NCBI GenBank assembly: GCA_026417975.1
Contig: JAOACD010000007.1
Coordinates: 167,572-231,571 of the forward strand
Direction of reading: 5' to 3'
DNA length: 64,000 bases
Source: Melioribacter sp.
GTDB lineage: Bacteria > Bacteroidota > Ignavibacteria > Ignavibacteriales > Melioribacteraceae
Translations under genes and position numbers: made by a program
The notes under the pieces: generated by a model
Told to the model about the DNA's origin: nothing
What the model saw: the letters and a program-made list of their open reading frames with translations, nothing else
Databases searched by the model: none
Part shown: in pieces, positions 55,961-64,000 of the stretch
Numbering within the stretch: the stretch's first letter is position 1
Layout of the letters: the number at the start of each line of letters is the position of its first letter

Positions 55961-56034
55961 GGGCCCATAGCTCAGTTGGTTAGAGCAGCTGACTCATAAT
56001 CAGCGGGTCGGAGGTTCAAGTCCTTCTGGGCCCA
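55961..56034 (+). tRNA. tRNA with CAT anticodon (elongator Met or lysidine-modified Ile)
   Basis: A 74-nt cloverleaf. Acceptor GGGCCCA/TGGGCCC, anticodon loop CTCATAA giving CAT, T-loop GGTTCAAGTCC. The first pair is G1-C72, so it is not initiator tRNA. Whether it is Met or Ile2 cannot be decided by eye. CCA not encoded. Confidence 0.93.
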
Positions 56035-56389
56035 CTAATTTATCAAAGTTTAGAAGTTTCCTATAAATCAATTAAATATACTTTTAATTTTTGTTAAGAC
56101 TACCTTAAAAATTTATTTTGAAAGAAACTCCAATTCAAATTGTAAAAATGTTTCTTTAGCAGTGTAATTAGCATTTTTTACTTAGTTTCAAAACCTACCA
56201 ATTTGGTACTTCTTCTACAATTAATAAAGACCCCTAAAAATAAAAGCATCATGCTTTATTTACATAAATTAGCAATTAGTATGGAATTATGATTTCTTGA
56301 TGCTTATTCTTTTATAAATTTTTGGAAATTATACTTAAGTATAATTATTAAACTCATCTAGTTACAATAAAAAATAGGTAGTTGATTTA
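56035..56389. other. AT-rich intergenic region without a gene
   Basis: About 355 bases, roughly 25% G+C. No ORF with a ribosome site. A weak hairpin around 56236-56262 (AAAGC ATCAT GCTTT with A/T flanks) could end the tRNA transcript. I see nothing else. Confidence 0.5.
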
Positions 56390-57094
56390 TTATAACCGCA
56401 CTTTATTTACTTCTTTAAGCAATAAAAATTTTTCAGGTGTTAACTCTTTGTTTGTAAAACTAATAATACCAATCGTGCCCTTAAACCATGATTTCTTATT
56501 TTGCCTTACACCTATTGAAAGAGTGCTACCTTTTTCAAAAGGTTGAAAATCAACTTTGCCACAAAGCTCTTGTTCACCATTTACAAAATGTTTCATTATA
56601 CCATCATGATACGTGAGAGCCACATGAAACCATCTGTTCGTTGGATGAAAGATGGATGTATCTATCAATGTACAACGTGAGTTCCCTGATTTTATAAATG
56701 TATCGAGAGACCATAAATTCTTCTTAATAAGTCTTGTCTCAATCAAAACTCTCTTACTATCATCTTGATTTTTAATGTGAAGAAATCTCTGTTCATAATG
56801 CTGAAGATTAGATGATGAATCGGGCATAAAAACTATTTCGATAGTAAAACTTTCCCAATCAGAAATTGGATTTAAATTTAAAAGCAAGCCATCATCGTTG
56901 CCATCAAAATAAAGTGAATTACCAAATGGGGATTTAATTTTAACTGGTTTGTCTGTAAGAGGAGTTGTTATAGCACCACTTATAGTATCAGGATTGTTAA
57001 GGTACCATATTGTATTAATATCTTGTTGAGGATAAATGACACAGTAAAAGAACAAAATAAAGCTAAAAAATATTGAACAAAAAATTTTTTTCAT
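56390..57094 (-). CDS. Secreted LamG/concanavalin-A-like domain protein
   Basis: About 234 residues using the ATG at residue 3 of the track ORF. A signal peptide (KKIFCSIFFSFILFFYCVIYPQQ) is followed by a LamG-3 type jelly roll (SLYFDGNDDGLLLNL, SFTIEIVFMPD, WFHVALTYHDGIMKHFVNGEQE, LSIGVRQNKKSWFKGTIGIISF). Such domains bind carbohydrate or other ligands. No C-terminal T9SS sorting domain is seen. It overlaps or abuts the dnaX end. Confidence 0.82.
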   Translation of the reverse strand: MKKIFCSIFFSFILFFYCVIYPQQDINTIWYLNNPDTISGAITTPLTDKPVKIKSPFGNSLYFDGNDDGLLLNLNPISDWESFTIEIVFMPDSSSNLQHYEQRFLHIKNQDDSKRVLIETRLIKKNLWSLDTFIKSGNSRCTLIDTSIFHPTNRWFHVALTYHDGIMKHFVNGEQELCGKVDFQPFEKGSTLSIGVRQNKKSWFKGTIGIISFTNKELTPEKFLLLKEVNKVRL

Positions 57095-57099
57095 TAACA

Positions 57100-58728
57100 C
57101 TATTTTTTTATCTCTTTTGCACCTAATTTTCCTATAATTTCATTAACAAGTGGGTTATTATCTTTATTAAGGTTTCCGTTTAATGATGTATCACCATTAT
57201 TAAGCTTGTCTTTATGTGCAATCTCAAATTCAATTTTTTTTCCAAATATTTCTTTTGTTTTCTTCTCAAGGTAATCTTTATTATCACATATCATATCCCA
57301 ATCTTCAGGTTTTTCTACATCTATTCTCAATTTATTATTCATAAAATCAACCGGATTGGAATTCAGTAGAACAGAGCCAAAAAAAAGTTTCTCACTTTTT
57401 ACTTGTTCAACAAACTCTTGCCATTTTGTTATAATGTTTTTAAAATCATCTGTATCCTTAGCTATTGGGGGAATAAACTCTTTTACTTCGGGAATTTTTA
57501 TTTCATTTTTAAACGCAGGTCTAACATTTGAAATTTCTTTTCTAGTAATTTGATTAGAACTAGAATAAATCACATCTTTTTCTTTCAATGAATTTAAATT
57601 GTCACTATCGATTTTAGAAATTAATTCACTAATAGTAGAAGATTTCTCAAGTCCGATCAAGTGACACAAAGCTACTTCAATCTTTAATTTAGGATTGGAA
57701 GACATCCTTAATTCGAACTGTGTTTTATTTAGGAATGAAAGAATTCTTAACAGATCACTTTCAGAAAATTTATCAGCATATGATAAATATTTTTCTTTAT
57801 ATACTTCAGCACTTTCTACCAATTTAACATCTTTTCTTATTACTACTGTTAAAATGTTTCTAAAATGTTCATTAAGGCCAGTTAAAAAGTCAACATAATT
57901 CCAGCCATTATCATAAATTTTTTGAGAAATATCAAAAGCCAACTTAAAATCTTTACTTAGTATTGCATCTGAAATTTCAAAGTAAATATCCTCATCAATT
58001 AAATTAAACATTTTAGTAACAATAGCAGCATCAACTTTGGTCCCACTAAATGATATAGCTTGATCAAAAAGGCTTTGTGCATCTCTTAAGGCACCATCAG
58101 CTTTTTTTGCTATAATAGTTAAAGCAGTATCATCTATATCAATTCCTTCTTTAGTAGCAATGTCTTTCAACTGTTTCTTTATAACATTCAACTCAATTCT
58201 CCTAAAATCAAATCTTTGACATCTAGATATAATTGTTAGAGGAACTTTATGAACATCTGTTGTAGCAAATATAAAAAGTGTATGTTCTGGTGGTTCTTCT
58301 AAAGTCTTAAGAAGTGCATTAAATGATTCGGTTGTAAGCATGTGCACTTCATCTATAATGTAAACCTTATATTTGCCTTTTGTAGGAGCATACTTTACAG
58401 ATTCTCTTAAGGTTCTTATTTCTTCTATTCTTCTATTAGAAGCGCCATCTATTTCAATTATATCAAGTGTTTGTGAATTCAGAAAGGCTTTACACATTTC
58501 GCATTCATTACACGGTTCACCATTTTGCGGATTCAAACAATTTAATACTTTTGCAAGTATTCTTGCAGTTGTAGTTTTTCCTACACCTCTTGGTCCTGCA
58601 AACAAATATGCATGTGCAACTCTATTATTGATAATAGCATTTTTCAAAGTAGTTGTTATATGCTCCTGTCCAACTACTTCATCAAACCTTTGTGGGCGCC
58701 ATTTACGTGCTGTTACTAAGTAATTCAT
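57100..58728 (-). CDS. dnaX: DNA polymerase III gamma/tau subunit
   Basis: A 542-residue clamp-loader ATPase. It begins with the usual YLVTARKWRPQRFDEVVGQEHI, Walker A GPRGVGKTT, the zinc ligands in LNCLNPQNGEPCNECEMC, IIDEVHML and the sensor TTDVHKVPLTIISRCQRFDFRRI. The C-terminal third is variable and may bind polymerase. It starts 6 bp after the GAF gene. Confidence 0.97.
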   Translation of the reverse strand: MNYLVTARKWRPQRFDEVVGQEHITTTLKNAIINNRVAHAYLFAGPRGVGKTTTARILAKVLNCLNPQNGEPCNECEMCKAFLNSQTLDIIEIDGASNRRIEEIRTLRESVKYAPTKGKYKVYIIDEVHMLTTESFNALLKTLEEPPEHTLFIFATTDVHKVPLTIISRCQRFDFRRIELNVIKKQLKDIATKEGIDIDDTALTIIAKKADGALRDAQSLFDQAISFSGTKVDAAIVTKMFNLIDEDIYFEISDAILSKDFKLAFDISQKIYDNGWNYVDFLTGLNEHFRNILTVVIRKDVKLVESAEVYKEKYLSYADKFSESDLLRILSFLNKTQFELRMSSNPKLKIEVALCHLIGLEKSSTISELISKIDSDNLNSLKEKDVIYSSSNQITRKEISNVRPAFKNEIKIPEVKEFIPPIAKDTDDFKNIITKWQEFVEQVKSEKLFFGSVLLNSNPVDFMNNKLRIDVEKPEDWDMICDNKDYLEKKTKEIFGKKIEFEIAHKDKLNNGDTSLNGNLNKDNNPLVNEIIGKLGAKEIKK

Positions 58729-58734
58729 ATTATT

Positions 58735-59250
58735 TTAAGCTAAAATTTTGTTAATATTATCAACATTAATTTTATTTAATAAAAAATTGCAAAGAGCTTC
58801 TAAATTTTTTTTATCCACATCATTAAACGCTGAATATTGGTAACTATCCAAATCAAGTACACCATACAGTTTATTTTCTTTTACTAGTGGAATAACTATT
58901 TCAGATTTCGAGTTGCCATCACATGCAATATGCCCTGGGAATTTATTTACATCTTCAACAATAATAGTTTCTTTTTTCAGTGCAGAACTTCCACAAACAC
59001 CTTTACCTAATTCAATCTCTGTACAAGCAATTTTACCTTGAAATGGACCAAGTACCAATTTATTATCTTTCAAAAAATAAAAACCAACCCAGCTTATTTT
59101 ATCAAAAGCATTCTTTAATATTGCAGTAAAATTTGAAAAAGTAGAAATAAGTGCATCATTATTATTAATTAAATTTTCCAGTTGAGTTATAATAGTTTTA
59201 TAAATTTCTTCCTCTTTTAATTGCTTATTTAATACAAACTGTTTATTCAT
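58735..59250 (-). CDS. msrC: Free methionine-(R)-sulfoxide reductase (GAF domain)
   Basis: A 171-residue GAF protein with VGFYFLKDNKLVLGPFQGKIACTEIELGKGVCGSS and IACDGNSKSEIVIPL. The three cysteines C76, C86 and C110 have the same spacing (10 and 24) as the catalytic set C84/C94/C118 of E. coli fRMsr (YebR). It reduces free Met-R-sulfoxide. It starts one base after lon, so the two are in one operon, fitting a stress or protein-damage theme. Confidence 0.88.
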   Translation of the reverse strand: MNKQFVLNKQLKEEEIYKTIITQLENLINNNDALISTFSNFTAILKNAFDKISWVGFYFLKDNKLVLGPFQGKIACTEIELGKGVCGSSALKKETIIVEDVNKFPGHIACDGNSKSEIVIPLVKENKLYGVLDLDSYQYSAFNDVDKKNLEALCNFLLNKINVDNINKILA

Positions 59251-59251
59251 T

Positions 59252-61663
59252 TTAACGAATTCTATCTTTTATTTTTTTCTTTTTCCCATCACCAAAGACA
59301 TAAGATATAGCTTCTTTAATTGTTGATATAGGAATAATCTTTAAGCCTTCTTTCACTTCTGGTTTAATTTCACTTAAATCTTTTTCATTTTCTTTAGGAA
59401 TAAGAACAATTGAAATATCATTTCTTCTTGCAGCAAGTAATTTTTCATTCAATCCTCCAATTGGCAATACATTACCACGAAGTGTAATTTCACCAGTCAT
59501 TGCTATATCATTTCTTGCAGGTTTACCACTAAAAGCTGAATATAAAGCCATAGCCATTGTTATTCCAGCTGATGGTCCATCTTTTGGGATCGCACCTTCT
59601 GGTATATGAATATGAATTTCTTTACCTTTGTTAAAGTGAGTTGGCAATCCAAACTCTTTTGCATGAGATCTTAAATAACTCAATGCAGCCATAGCAGATT
59701 CTTTCATTACATCGCCTATTTGACCTGTAATTGTTAATTTTTCAGAACCAGGCATCACGGTTGCATCTACTTGCAATATTTCTCCACCTACACTTGTCCA
59801 AGCCAAACCTGTAACACTTCCAACTTGTAATTCTTTATTCGCTTTTTGTCTTCTATATTTTGGCACTCCCAGAAATTTTTCGATAGTTTCTTCATCAATT
59901 ACAAATTTTCTTTTTGATTTTTTTGTTCCATTCTTATATTGCTCTAAAACAATTTCCTTTGCTGTTTTTCTAAGAACAGAAGCAATTTCTCTTTCAAGAT
60001 TTCGTACACCTGCTTCTCTTGTATACTCATTAATAATTTTATTTATAGCTTCATCCTTAAAATCAATATTAAATTTTTCTAAGCCGTGAGCTTTTAACTG
60101 TTTTGGAATAATATGTCTTTTTGCAATTTCAAACTTTTCAAATTCTAGGTAGCCAGGTAATTCAATTATTTCCATTCTATCCTGCAAGGGGAGTGGAATA
60201 TTGTATCTAACATTTGCTGTAGTAATAAACATTACCTGAGAAAGGTCATAATCAACTTCAAGGTAATGATCATTAAATGTATGATTTTGCTCTGGATCAA
60301 GAACTTCTAACATAGCAGAAGATGGATCTCCTCTAAAATCCATACTCATTTTGTCTATTTCATCAAGCAACATAACAGGATTTATAGTCTTTGCTCGTTT
60401 CATAGATTGAATAATTTTACCCGGCATCGAGCCAATATAAGTTCGTCTATGACCTCTAATTTCAGCTTCATCTCTTACACCCCCTAAAGAAATTCTAACA
60501 AAATTTCTACCTAAGGCTCTAGCTATAGATTTTCCTAAGGAAGTTTTTCCTACTCCCGGAGGTCCAACAAAGCATAATATTTGTCCACGCATGCTTTTTA
60601 CAAGATTCAATACTGCTATATGTTCAACTATTCTTTCTTTTGGTTTTTCTAAGCCATAATGATCTTCATCTAAAATTTTTCTGACATTATTTATATCAAG
60701 GTTATCTTTTGTCTTTTTATACCATGGAACATCTATTAACCAATCGAGATAGTTTCGAATTACAGTCGCTTCTGGAGAACTTGGGGGTGTTTTCTTAAGT
60801 TTATTTAATTCTTCCATTGCTTTTTCATGAACTTGCGGAGGCATCTTTGCTTTTTGAATTTGCTCTTTTAATTTTATAAACTCTGGGGAAGTCTCTTCTT
60901 CTTCACCAAGTTCTTCTTGAAGTATTCTTATTTGTTCTTGAATAATAAACTTACGTTGAGTTTTAGCAATATTTTCTTGTACTTTGCTTTCAATTTCTTT
61001 CTCAATTTTTAATATCTCTATTTCCGAATTAAGTATTCTTATAACTTCATAAAGTTGTTCTCTTAAAGAAAATTTTTGAAGTATTTTTTGTTTTACTTCT
61101 ATTGATTGATTGATATTCGCAGCAACATAAAAAAGTTTTCTATCTGGTTCTTCAATATTTTCATAAGCTGTTAAAGCTTCCGGTGGTAGTGCTTTATTAA
61201 TCTTTACATACTCTCTAAAAAGATTAGACATTTGACGGATTAATGCTTTTAATTCTCTTGGGTCTTCAATACTTGGTGTTATTACTTCAACTTCTGCTTC
61301 GAAAAAGTTTGTTCTCTCAGTAAATCTTACAATCCTTCCCTGAATTACTCCATCTACTAATATTTTCAGAAGTCCATTAGGCAGTTTTAATATTTGTATT
61401 ATTTTAGCTACTGTTCCTTCGGGGTAAATATCATCTTGCGTAGGTTCGTCAATATTAGAACGTTTTTGAGCCGCAAGAAATATGTATTTCGAATTTTCTA
61501 ATGCATAATTTGCAGCTCTAATAGATTGTTCTCTTCCAACTAACACAGGAAATATCATATACGGAAAAATAACTGTATCTCTCAAAGGCAATACTGGCAA
61601 CACTTTAGGGATATCTTCAATTATCGAATATTCGGTTTCTTGTGCATATAGCTTTTCTTCCAT
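59252..61663 (-). CDS. lon: ATP-dependent Lon protease
   Basis: An 803-residue Lon. N-terminal substrate domain ([25 protein letters not shown]), long coiled coil, AAA+ module with [15 protein letters not shown] and [21 protein letters not shown], and protease domain with the catalytic Ser in [10 protein letters not shown] and the Lys in [13 protein letters not shown]. It degrades misfolded and regulatory proteins. First gene of lon-msrC-dnaX-LamG. Confidence 0.98.
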   Translation of the reverse strand: MEEKLYAQETEYSIIEDIPKVLPVLPLRDTVIFPYMIFPVLVGREQSIRAANYALENSKYIFLAAQKRSNIDEPTQDDIYPEGTVAKIIQILKLPNGLLKILVDGVIQGRIVRFTERTNFFEAEVEVITPSIEDPRELKALIRQMSNLFREYVKINKALPPEALTAYENIEEPDRKLFYVAANINQSIEVKQKILQKFSLREQLYEVIRILNSEIEILKIEKEIESKVQENIAKTQRKFIIQEQIRILQEELGEEEETSPEFIKLKEQIQKAKMPPQVHEKAMEELNKLKKTPPSSPEATVIRNYLDWLIDVPWYKKTKDNLDINNVRKILDEDHYGLEKPKERIVEHIAVLNLVKSMRGQILCFVGPPGVGKTSLGKSIARALGRNFVRISLGGVRDEAEIRGHRRTYIGSMPGKIIQSMKRAKTINPVMLLDEIDKMSMDFRGDPSSAMLEVLDPEQNHTFNDHYLEVDYDLSQVMFITTANVRYNIPLPLQDRMEIIELPGYLEFEKFEIAKRHIIPKQLKAHGLEKFNIDFKDEAINKIINEYTREAGVRNLEREIASVLRKTAKEIVLEQYKNGTKKSKRKFVIDEETIEKFLGVPKYRRQKANKELQVGSVTGLAWTSVGGEILQVDATVMPGSEKLTITGQIGDVMKESAMAALSYLRSHAKEFGLPTHFNKGKEIHIHIPEGAIPKDGPSAGITMAMALYSAFSGKPARNDIAMTGEITLRGNVLPIGGLNEKLLAARRNDISIVLIPKENEKDLSEIKPEVKEGLKIIPISTIKEAISYVFGDGKKKKIKDRIR

Positions 61664-61704
61664 TGTTTACCCTGATTATAATTTTCAACTTATATTTTAC
61701 AACT

Positions 61705-61736
61705 CAAAATATACCAAAATGTTAAAGTGCTATCAA
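61705..61736 (-). promoter_or_regulatory. Possible lon promoter
   Basis: Minus strand TTG (61734-61736), 20 bases, TATATTTTG (61705-61713), one base off the TAnnTTTG consensus. No heat-shock operator is seen. Confidence 0.4.
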
Positions 61737-61821
61737 GGAAAAGAAATGTAATAATTAAAAACCTACCAACCAAACTTAGTATCAAATAAGTTTTTAATTA
61801 TGTAAAACGAAAAAATATAAC

Positions 61822-61829
61822 TAATTTTG
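61822..61829 (+). promoter_or_regulatory. Possible -7 element of the inositol monophosphatase gene
   Basis: TAATTTTG matches TAnnTTTG. No TTG lies at the right distance upstream. A start near 61836 would give a 24-nt leader before the ATG at 61860. Confidence 0.35.
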
Positions 61830-61859
61830 TGTGTTTATTATCAAAAATTTTCTAAAAAA

Positions 61860-62633
61860 ATGATCAACAAAGTTATTGAAATTGCTAAAGAAGCAGGAGA
61901 GATAATAAGAGAAGGATTTAGAAAAAATTTTTTAATAGAATATAAAACAAATGCCTCTAATCTTGTAACAGAAATTGACAAAAAATCCGAAGAATTAATA
62001 ATAAATTACATTAGAAAGGAATATCCATCACACTCAATTATAGCAGAAGAAAGTGGCATTCAAAAATTTTCTTCTGAATATGTTTGGGTTATTGATCCGC
62101 TTGATGGTACAACAAATTTTGCTCATGGGTTACCAATATTTTCTGTTTCAATAGGTATTCAAAAAAACAATGAAACAATTTGTGGTGTAGTTTATGATGT
62201 AATGAGAAACGCAATGTATCAAGCCGAATTAGGTAGTGGAGCTTATTGTGAAAATCGTAGATTACACGTAAATAATAATGAAGATTTAGAAAAGAGTGTT
62301 TTAGTAACTGGGTTCCCTTATAACATTAAGGAAAATCCAGATTATGCAATAGAGAGATTTATTGCTTTTCTTAAATGCACACGTGCTATTAGAAGATTAG
62401 GTTCAGCTGCAATTGATATGTGTTATGTGGCAGAAGGAGTCTTTGACGGCTTCTGGGAAGTTTTTTTAAATCCATGGGACGTATGTGCTGCAAAGTTAAT
62501 AGTAGAAGAATCAGGAGGAATAGTTACTGATTTTAATGGAAATAAAGCAACAATCTTTAGTAAGCAATTTCTAGCAAGCAACCCTAAAATACACCCCAAG
62601 ATGCTTGAGGTACTTAAGTTAAATGAAAGATAA
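61860..62633 (+). CDS. Inositol monophosphatase family protein (SuhB-like)
   Basis: A 257-residue Mg-dependent phosphatase using the ATG at 61860 (MINKVIEIAKEAGE); the track start is a TTG and adds a non-conserved stretch. Metal motifs are EIDKKSEELI, IIAEESG, DPLDGTTNFAHGLPIFSVSIG and WDVCAAKLIVEESGG. It hydrolyses inositol or similar sugar phosphates; in E. coli SuhB also affects rRNA transcription, and an rRNA operon is nearby (coincidence possible). No clear ribosome site precedes the ATG. Confidence 0.92.
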   Translation: MINKVIEIAKEAGEIIREGFRKNFLIEYKTNASNLVTEIDKKSEELIINYIRKEYPSHSIIAEESGIQKFSSEYVWVIDPLDGTTNFAHGLPIFSVSIGIQKNNETICGVVYDVMRNAMYQAELGSGAYCENRRLHVNNNEDLEKSVLVTGFPYNIKENPDYAIERFIAFLKCTRAIRRLGSAAIDMCYVAEGVFDGFWEVFLNPWDVCAAKLIVEESGGIVTDFNGNKATIFSKQFLASNPKIHPKMLEVLKLNER

Positions 62634-62635
62634 AA

Positions 62636-63664
62636 TTAGTACAAATTTTTATGCATATGAATAGATAATAAATCACTAAGAATAGCAAAGCCAGTCTCTA
62701 TTTTACCAGCTCCTTTGCCTACAATAGTTACATCCCCAAGTAAATCTGTTTTAAAAGTAATTGCATTTGTAGATTCCAAAACTCCTGCCAGTGGATGTGA
62801 AAGAGGAAGCATTTCAGGCTTTACAGAGGCTTTTATTTCGTCCCCAATTTTTTCAACAGTAGCAACTAATTTCCATCGTGCATTATTTCTTTTTGCCTCT
62901 TCAATATCTAATTGTGTTAATTTAGTTATTCCTTCACACTGTACATCATGAAATTTCAAGTTCAAATTCATTAATACGTTTGCCAAAATTGTTATTTTTG
63001 CTTTTGCATCGTAGCCCTCAACATCATTTGTTGGATCTGCTTCTGCATAGCCAAGTTTTTGAGCCTCTAATAGTGCATCATTATAACTCATTCCTTCTTC
63101 CATTTTAGTAAGAATAAAATTTGTAGTCCCATTTAAGATTCCTTTTGCAGATAAAATTTTAATCCCCGCAAGAGGACCTTTTACTAGATTTAAGACAGGT
63201 GTACCACTCATCACAGTCCCCTCTATTAAAAACTTAACGTTATTCTTCTTTGCAAGTTTGGACAATTTTTTATATGCAAAAACAGCAGGACCTTTGTTGC
63301 TTGTAACTACATGTTTTTTAAGAGAAAGAGCAGTTTTACAATATTCTATTGCTGGTTGCCCGTCAATCAAATTTGTGTAGGATAATTCACATATAATATT
63401 GGCATTAGACTTTTTTATTGTTTGAATTGCATCCCATTTCACTGTATTACTTATAAACTTACGATGTTCATTAATTTCTTTAAGAAGATTTTTTATATTA
63501 AGTCCTTTGGGGTTATAAGCAGTACCATATTTTATATCGTTGATAGCAACTATATCAAATTCATAATTATAATTTTTTTTAAGTTCATTTTTCTTATTAA
63601 GTAAAATTTCGCACAAACCTTGTGCTACTGTACCAAAGCCAATTAATGCTATCCTTTGTTTCAT
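62636..63664 (-). CDS. hom: Homoserine dehydrogenase
   Basis: A 342-residue enzyme with the NAD(P) motif ALIGFGTVAQG, the catalytic Lys in SNKGPAVFAYKKL, GTVMSGTPVLNLV, ILNGTTNFILTKM and GYAEADPTNDVEGYDAKAKI. It reduces aspartate semialdehyde to homoserine for Thr and Met. It has no C-terminal ACT domain, so it should not be inhibited through that module. It follows the rRNA terminator; TAGATTTG at 63691-63698 may be its own promoter. Confidence 0.95.
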   Translation of the reverse strand: MKQRIALIGFGTVAQGLCEILLNKKNELKKNYNYEFDIVAINDIKYGTAYNPKGLNIKNLLKEINEHRKFISNTVKWDAIQTIKKSNANIICELSYTNLIDGQPAIEYCKTALSLKKHVVTSNKGPAVFAYKKLSKLAKKNNVKFLIEGTVMSGTPVLNLVKGPLAGIKILSAKGILNGTTNFILTKMEEGMSYNDALLEAQKLGYAEADPTNDVEGYDAKAKITILANVLMNLNLKFHDVQCEGITKLTQLDIEEAKRNNARWKLVATVEKIGDEIKASVKPEMLPLSHPLAGVLESTNAITFKTDLLGDVTIVGKGAGKIETGFAILSDLLSIHMHKNLY

Positions 63665-63690
63665 ATCTAGAAAAATTTTTATTTATTAGT

Positions 63691-63724
63691 CAAATCTATA
63701 ACAAAAGTAAAATATATAAAACAA
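63691..63724 (-). promoter_or_regulatory. Possible hom promoter
   Basis: Minus strand TTG (63722-63724), 23 bases, TAGATTTG (63691-63698). The spacing is a little long and the TTG overlaps the rRNA terminator T run. Confidence 0.4.
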
Positions 63725-63753
63725 AAAAACCCCACAAAATAAGTGGGGTTTTA
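63723..63753 (-). terminator. Intrinsic terminator of the rRNA operon
   Basis: Minus-strand stem AAAACCCCAC and GTGGGGTTTT with an A/T loop and T run, just after 5S rRNA. Confidence 0.88.
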
Positions 63754-63762
63754 AATTATAAA

Positions 63763-63879
<117 letters not shown>

Positions 63880-63953
63880 AAATTAAAGAACAAATTTTAT
63901 ATGAAAGATTGAAAGAGAGAGTCAAGAATAAACATCTATCCTTTAATAAAATT

Positions 63954-64000
63954 TATGGCTAAGTCTCACGACCTATTAGTACTGCTCGGCTCAATCCGTT
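63954..64000 (-). rRNA. rrl: 23S ribosomal RNA, 3' end
   Basis: The minus strand has GAGCCGAGCAGTACTAATAGG and TCGTGAGACTTAGCC, the conserved 3' end of 23S rRNA. The gene runs beyond the window. The exact 3' end is approximate. Confidence 0.95.

Noticed and set aside
56236-56262. AAAGC ATCAT GCTTT hairpin as a terminator for the CAT tRNA
   Set aside because: It is 200 bp from the tRNA, has a 5-bp AT-rich stem and poor T run; kept only as a remark.

Overview
The window (about 30% G+C by eye) is chromosomal DNA from a Gram-negative bacterium of the Bacteroidota/Chlorobiota lineage, most likely a deep branch such as Ignavibacteria (inference, no search possible). The evidence is type IX secretion genes (SprA, Plug, PorX), an LptD-type LPS assembly protein, a Reg_prop/Y_Y_Y sensor kinase, and a repeated promoter form TTG-N19-21-TAnnTTTG, the known Bacteroidota sigma pattern. 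Good Shine-Dalgarno sequences (AGGAGG) before many genes are unlike classical Bacteroidia. No insertion sequence, prophage, integrase or CRISPR array was seen. Most genes lie on the minus strand.

Layout. 1-9 kb: sprA-porX-tsaE, an apparent operon joining the outer-membrane T9SS translocon to its response regulator. 9-15 kb: phosphoesterase, CoA-transferase, an alanine-dehydrogenase-like protein, a 2-hydroxyacid dehydrogenase, a fused SpmA/SpmB-like membrane protein and a divergent nitrilase-family amidase. 15.8-18.8 kb: thiamin operon thiO-thiS-thiG-thiE behind a TPP riboswitch with its own terminator. 18.9-22.3 kb: nitrogen operon amtB-porin-glnB-glutamine amidotransferase with a 24-codon leader ORF. 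22.4-27.5 kb: lptD-like gene, Gfo/Idh/MocA oxidoreductase, T9SS Plug and a small unknown gene. 27.7-36.1 kb: DUF4097 protein, PAP2 phosphatase, transhydrogenase pntAA-pntAB-pntB and a large sensor kinase. 36.1-44.5 kb: rplU-rpmA, tRNA-Phe, a DNA methyltransferase with a broken partner ORF, argF-type OTCase, carbamate kinase with a COG2403 GTPase, and glmS. 44.5-46.5 kb: tRNA-Arg, GYD protein, CDP-alcohol phosphatidyltransferase, coaE.

46.5-55.8 kb is a long information-processing run on the minus strand: tRNA-Leu, tRNA-Val, thrS, infC, rpmI, rplT, pheS, pheT, a coiled-coil gene, zapA, a probable 6S RNA and rny. Intrinsic terminators sit directly before thrS and pheS with no room for a promoter, so both synthetase genes look readthrough- or attenuation-controlled. 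56-64 kb: a CAT-anticodon tRNA, lon-msrC-dnaX-LamG operon, inositol monophosphatase, homoserine dehydrogenase, then 5S and the 3' end of 23S rRNA.

The most notable observation is that both sprA and infC appear to start at AUU. AUU is the classical IF3-sensitive start codon. The ORF track misses 75 residues of SprA, including its signal sequence, and 43 residues of IF3. If right, translation of the T9SS translocon could respond to IF3 level. Other points are two stacked SD-AUU starts in the sprA leader, the synthetase attenuators, the amtB leader ORF, the frameshifted gene behind the methyltransferase, and loss of the catalytic His in the alanine-dehydrogenase homologue.
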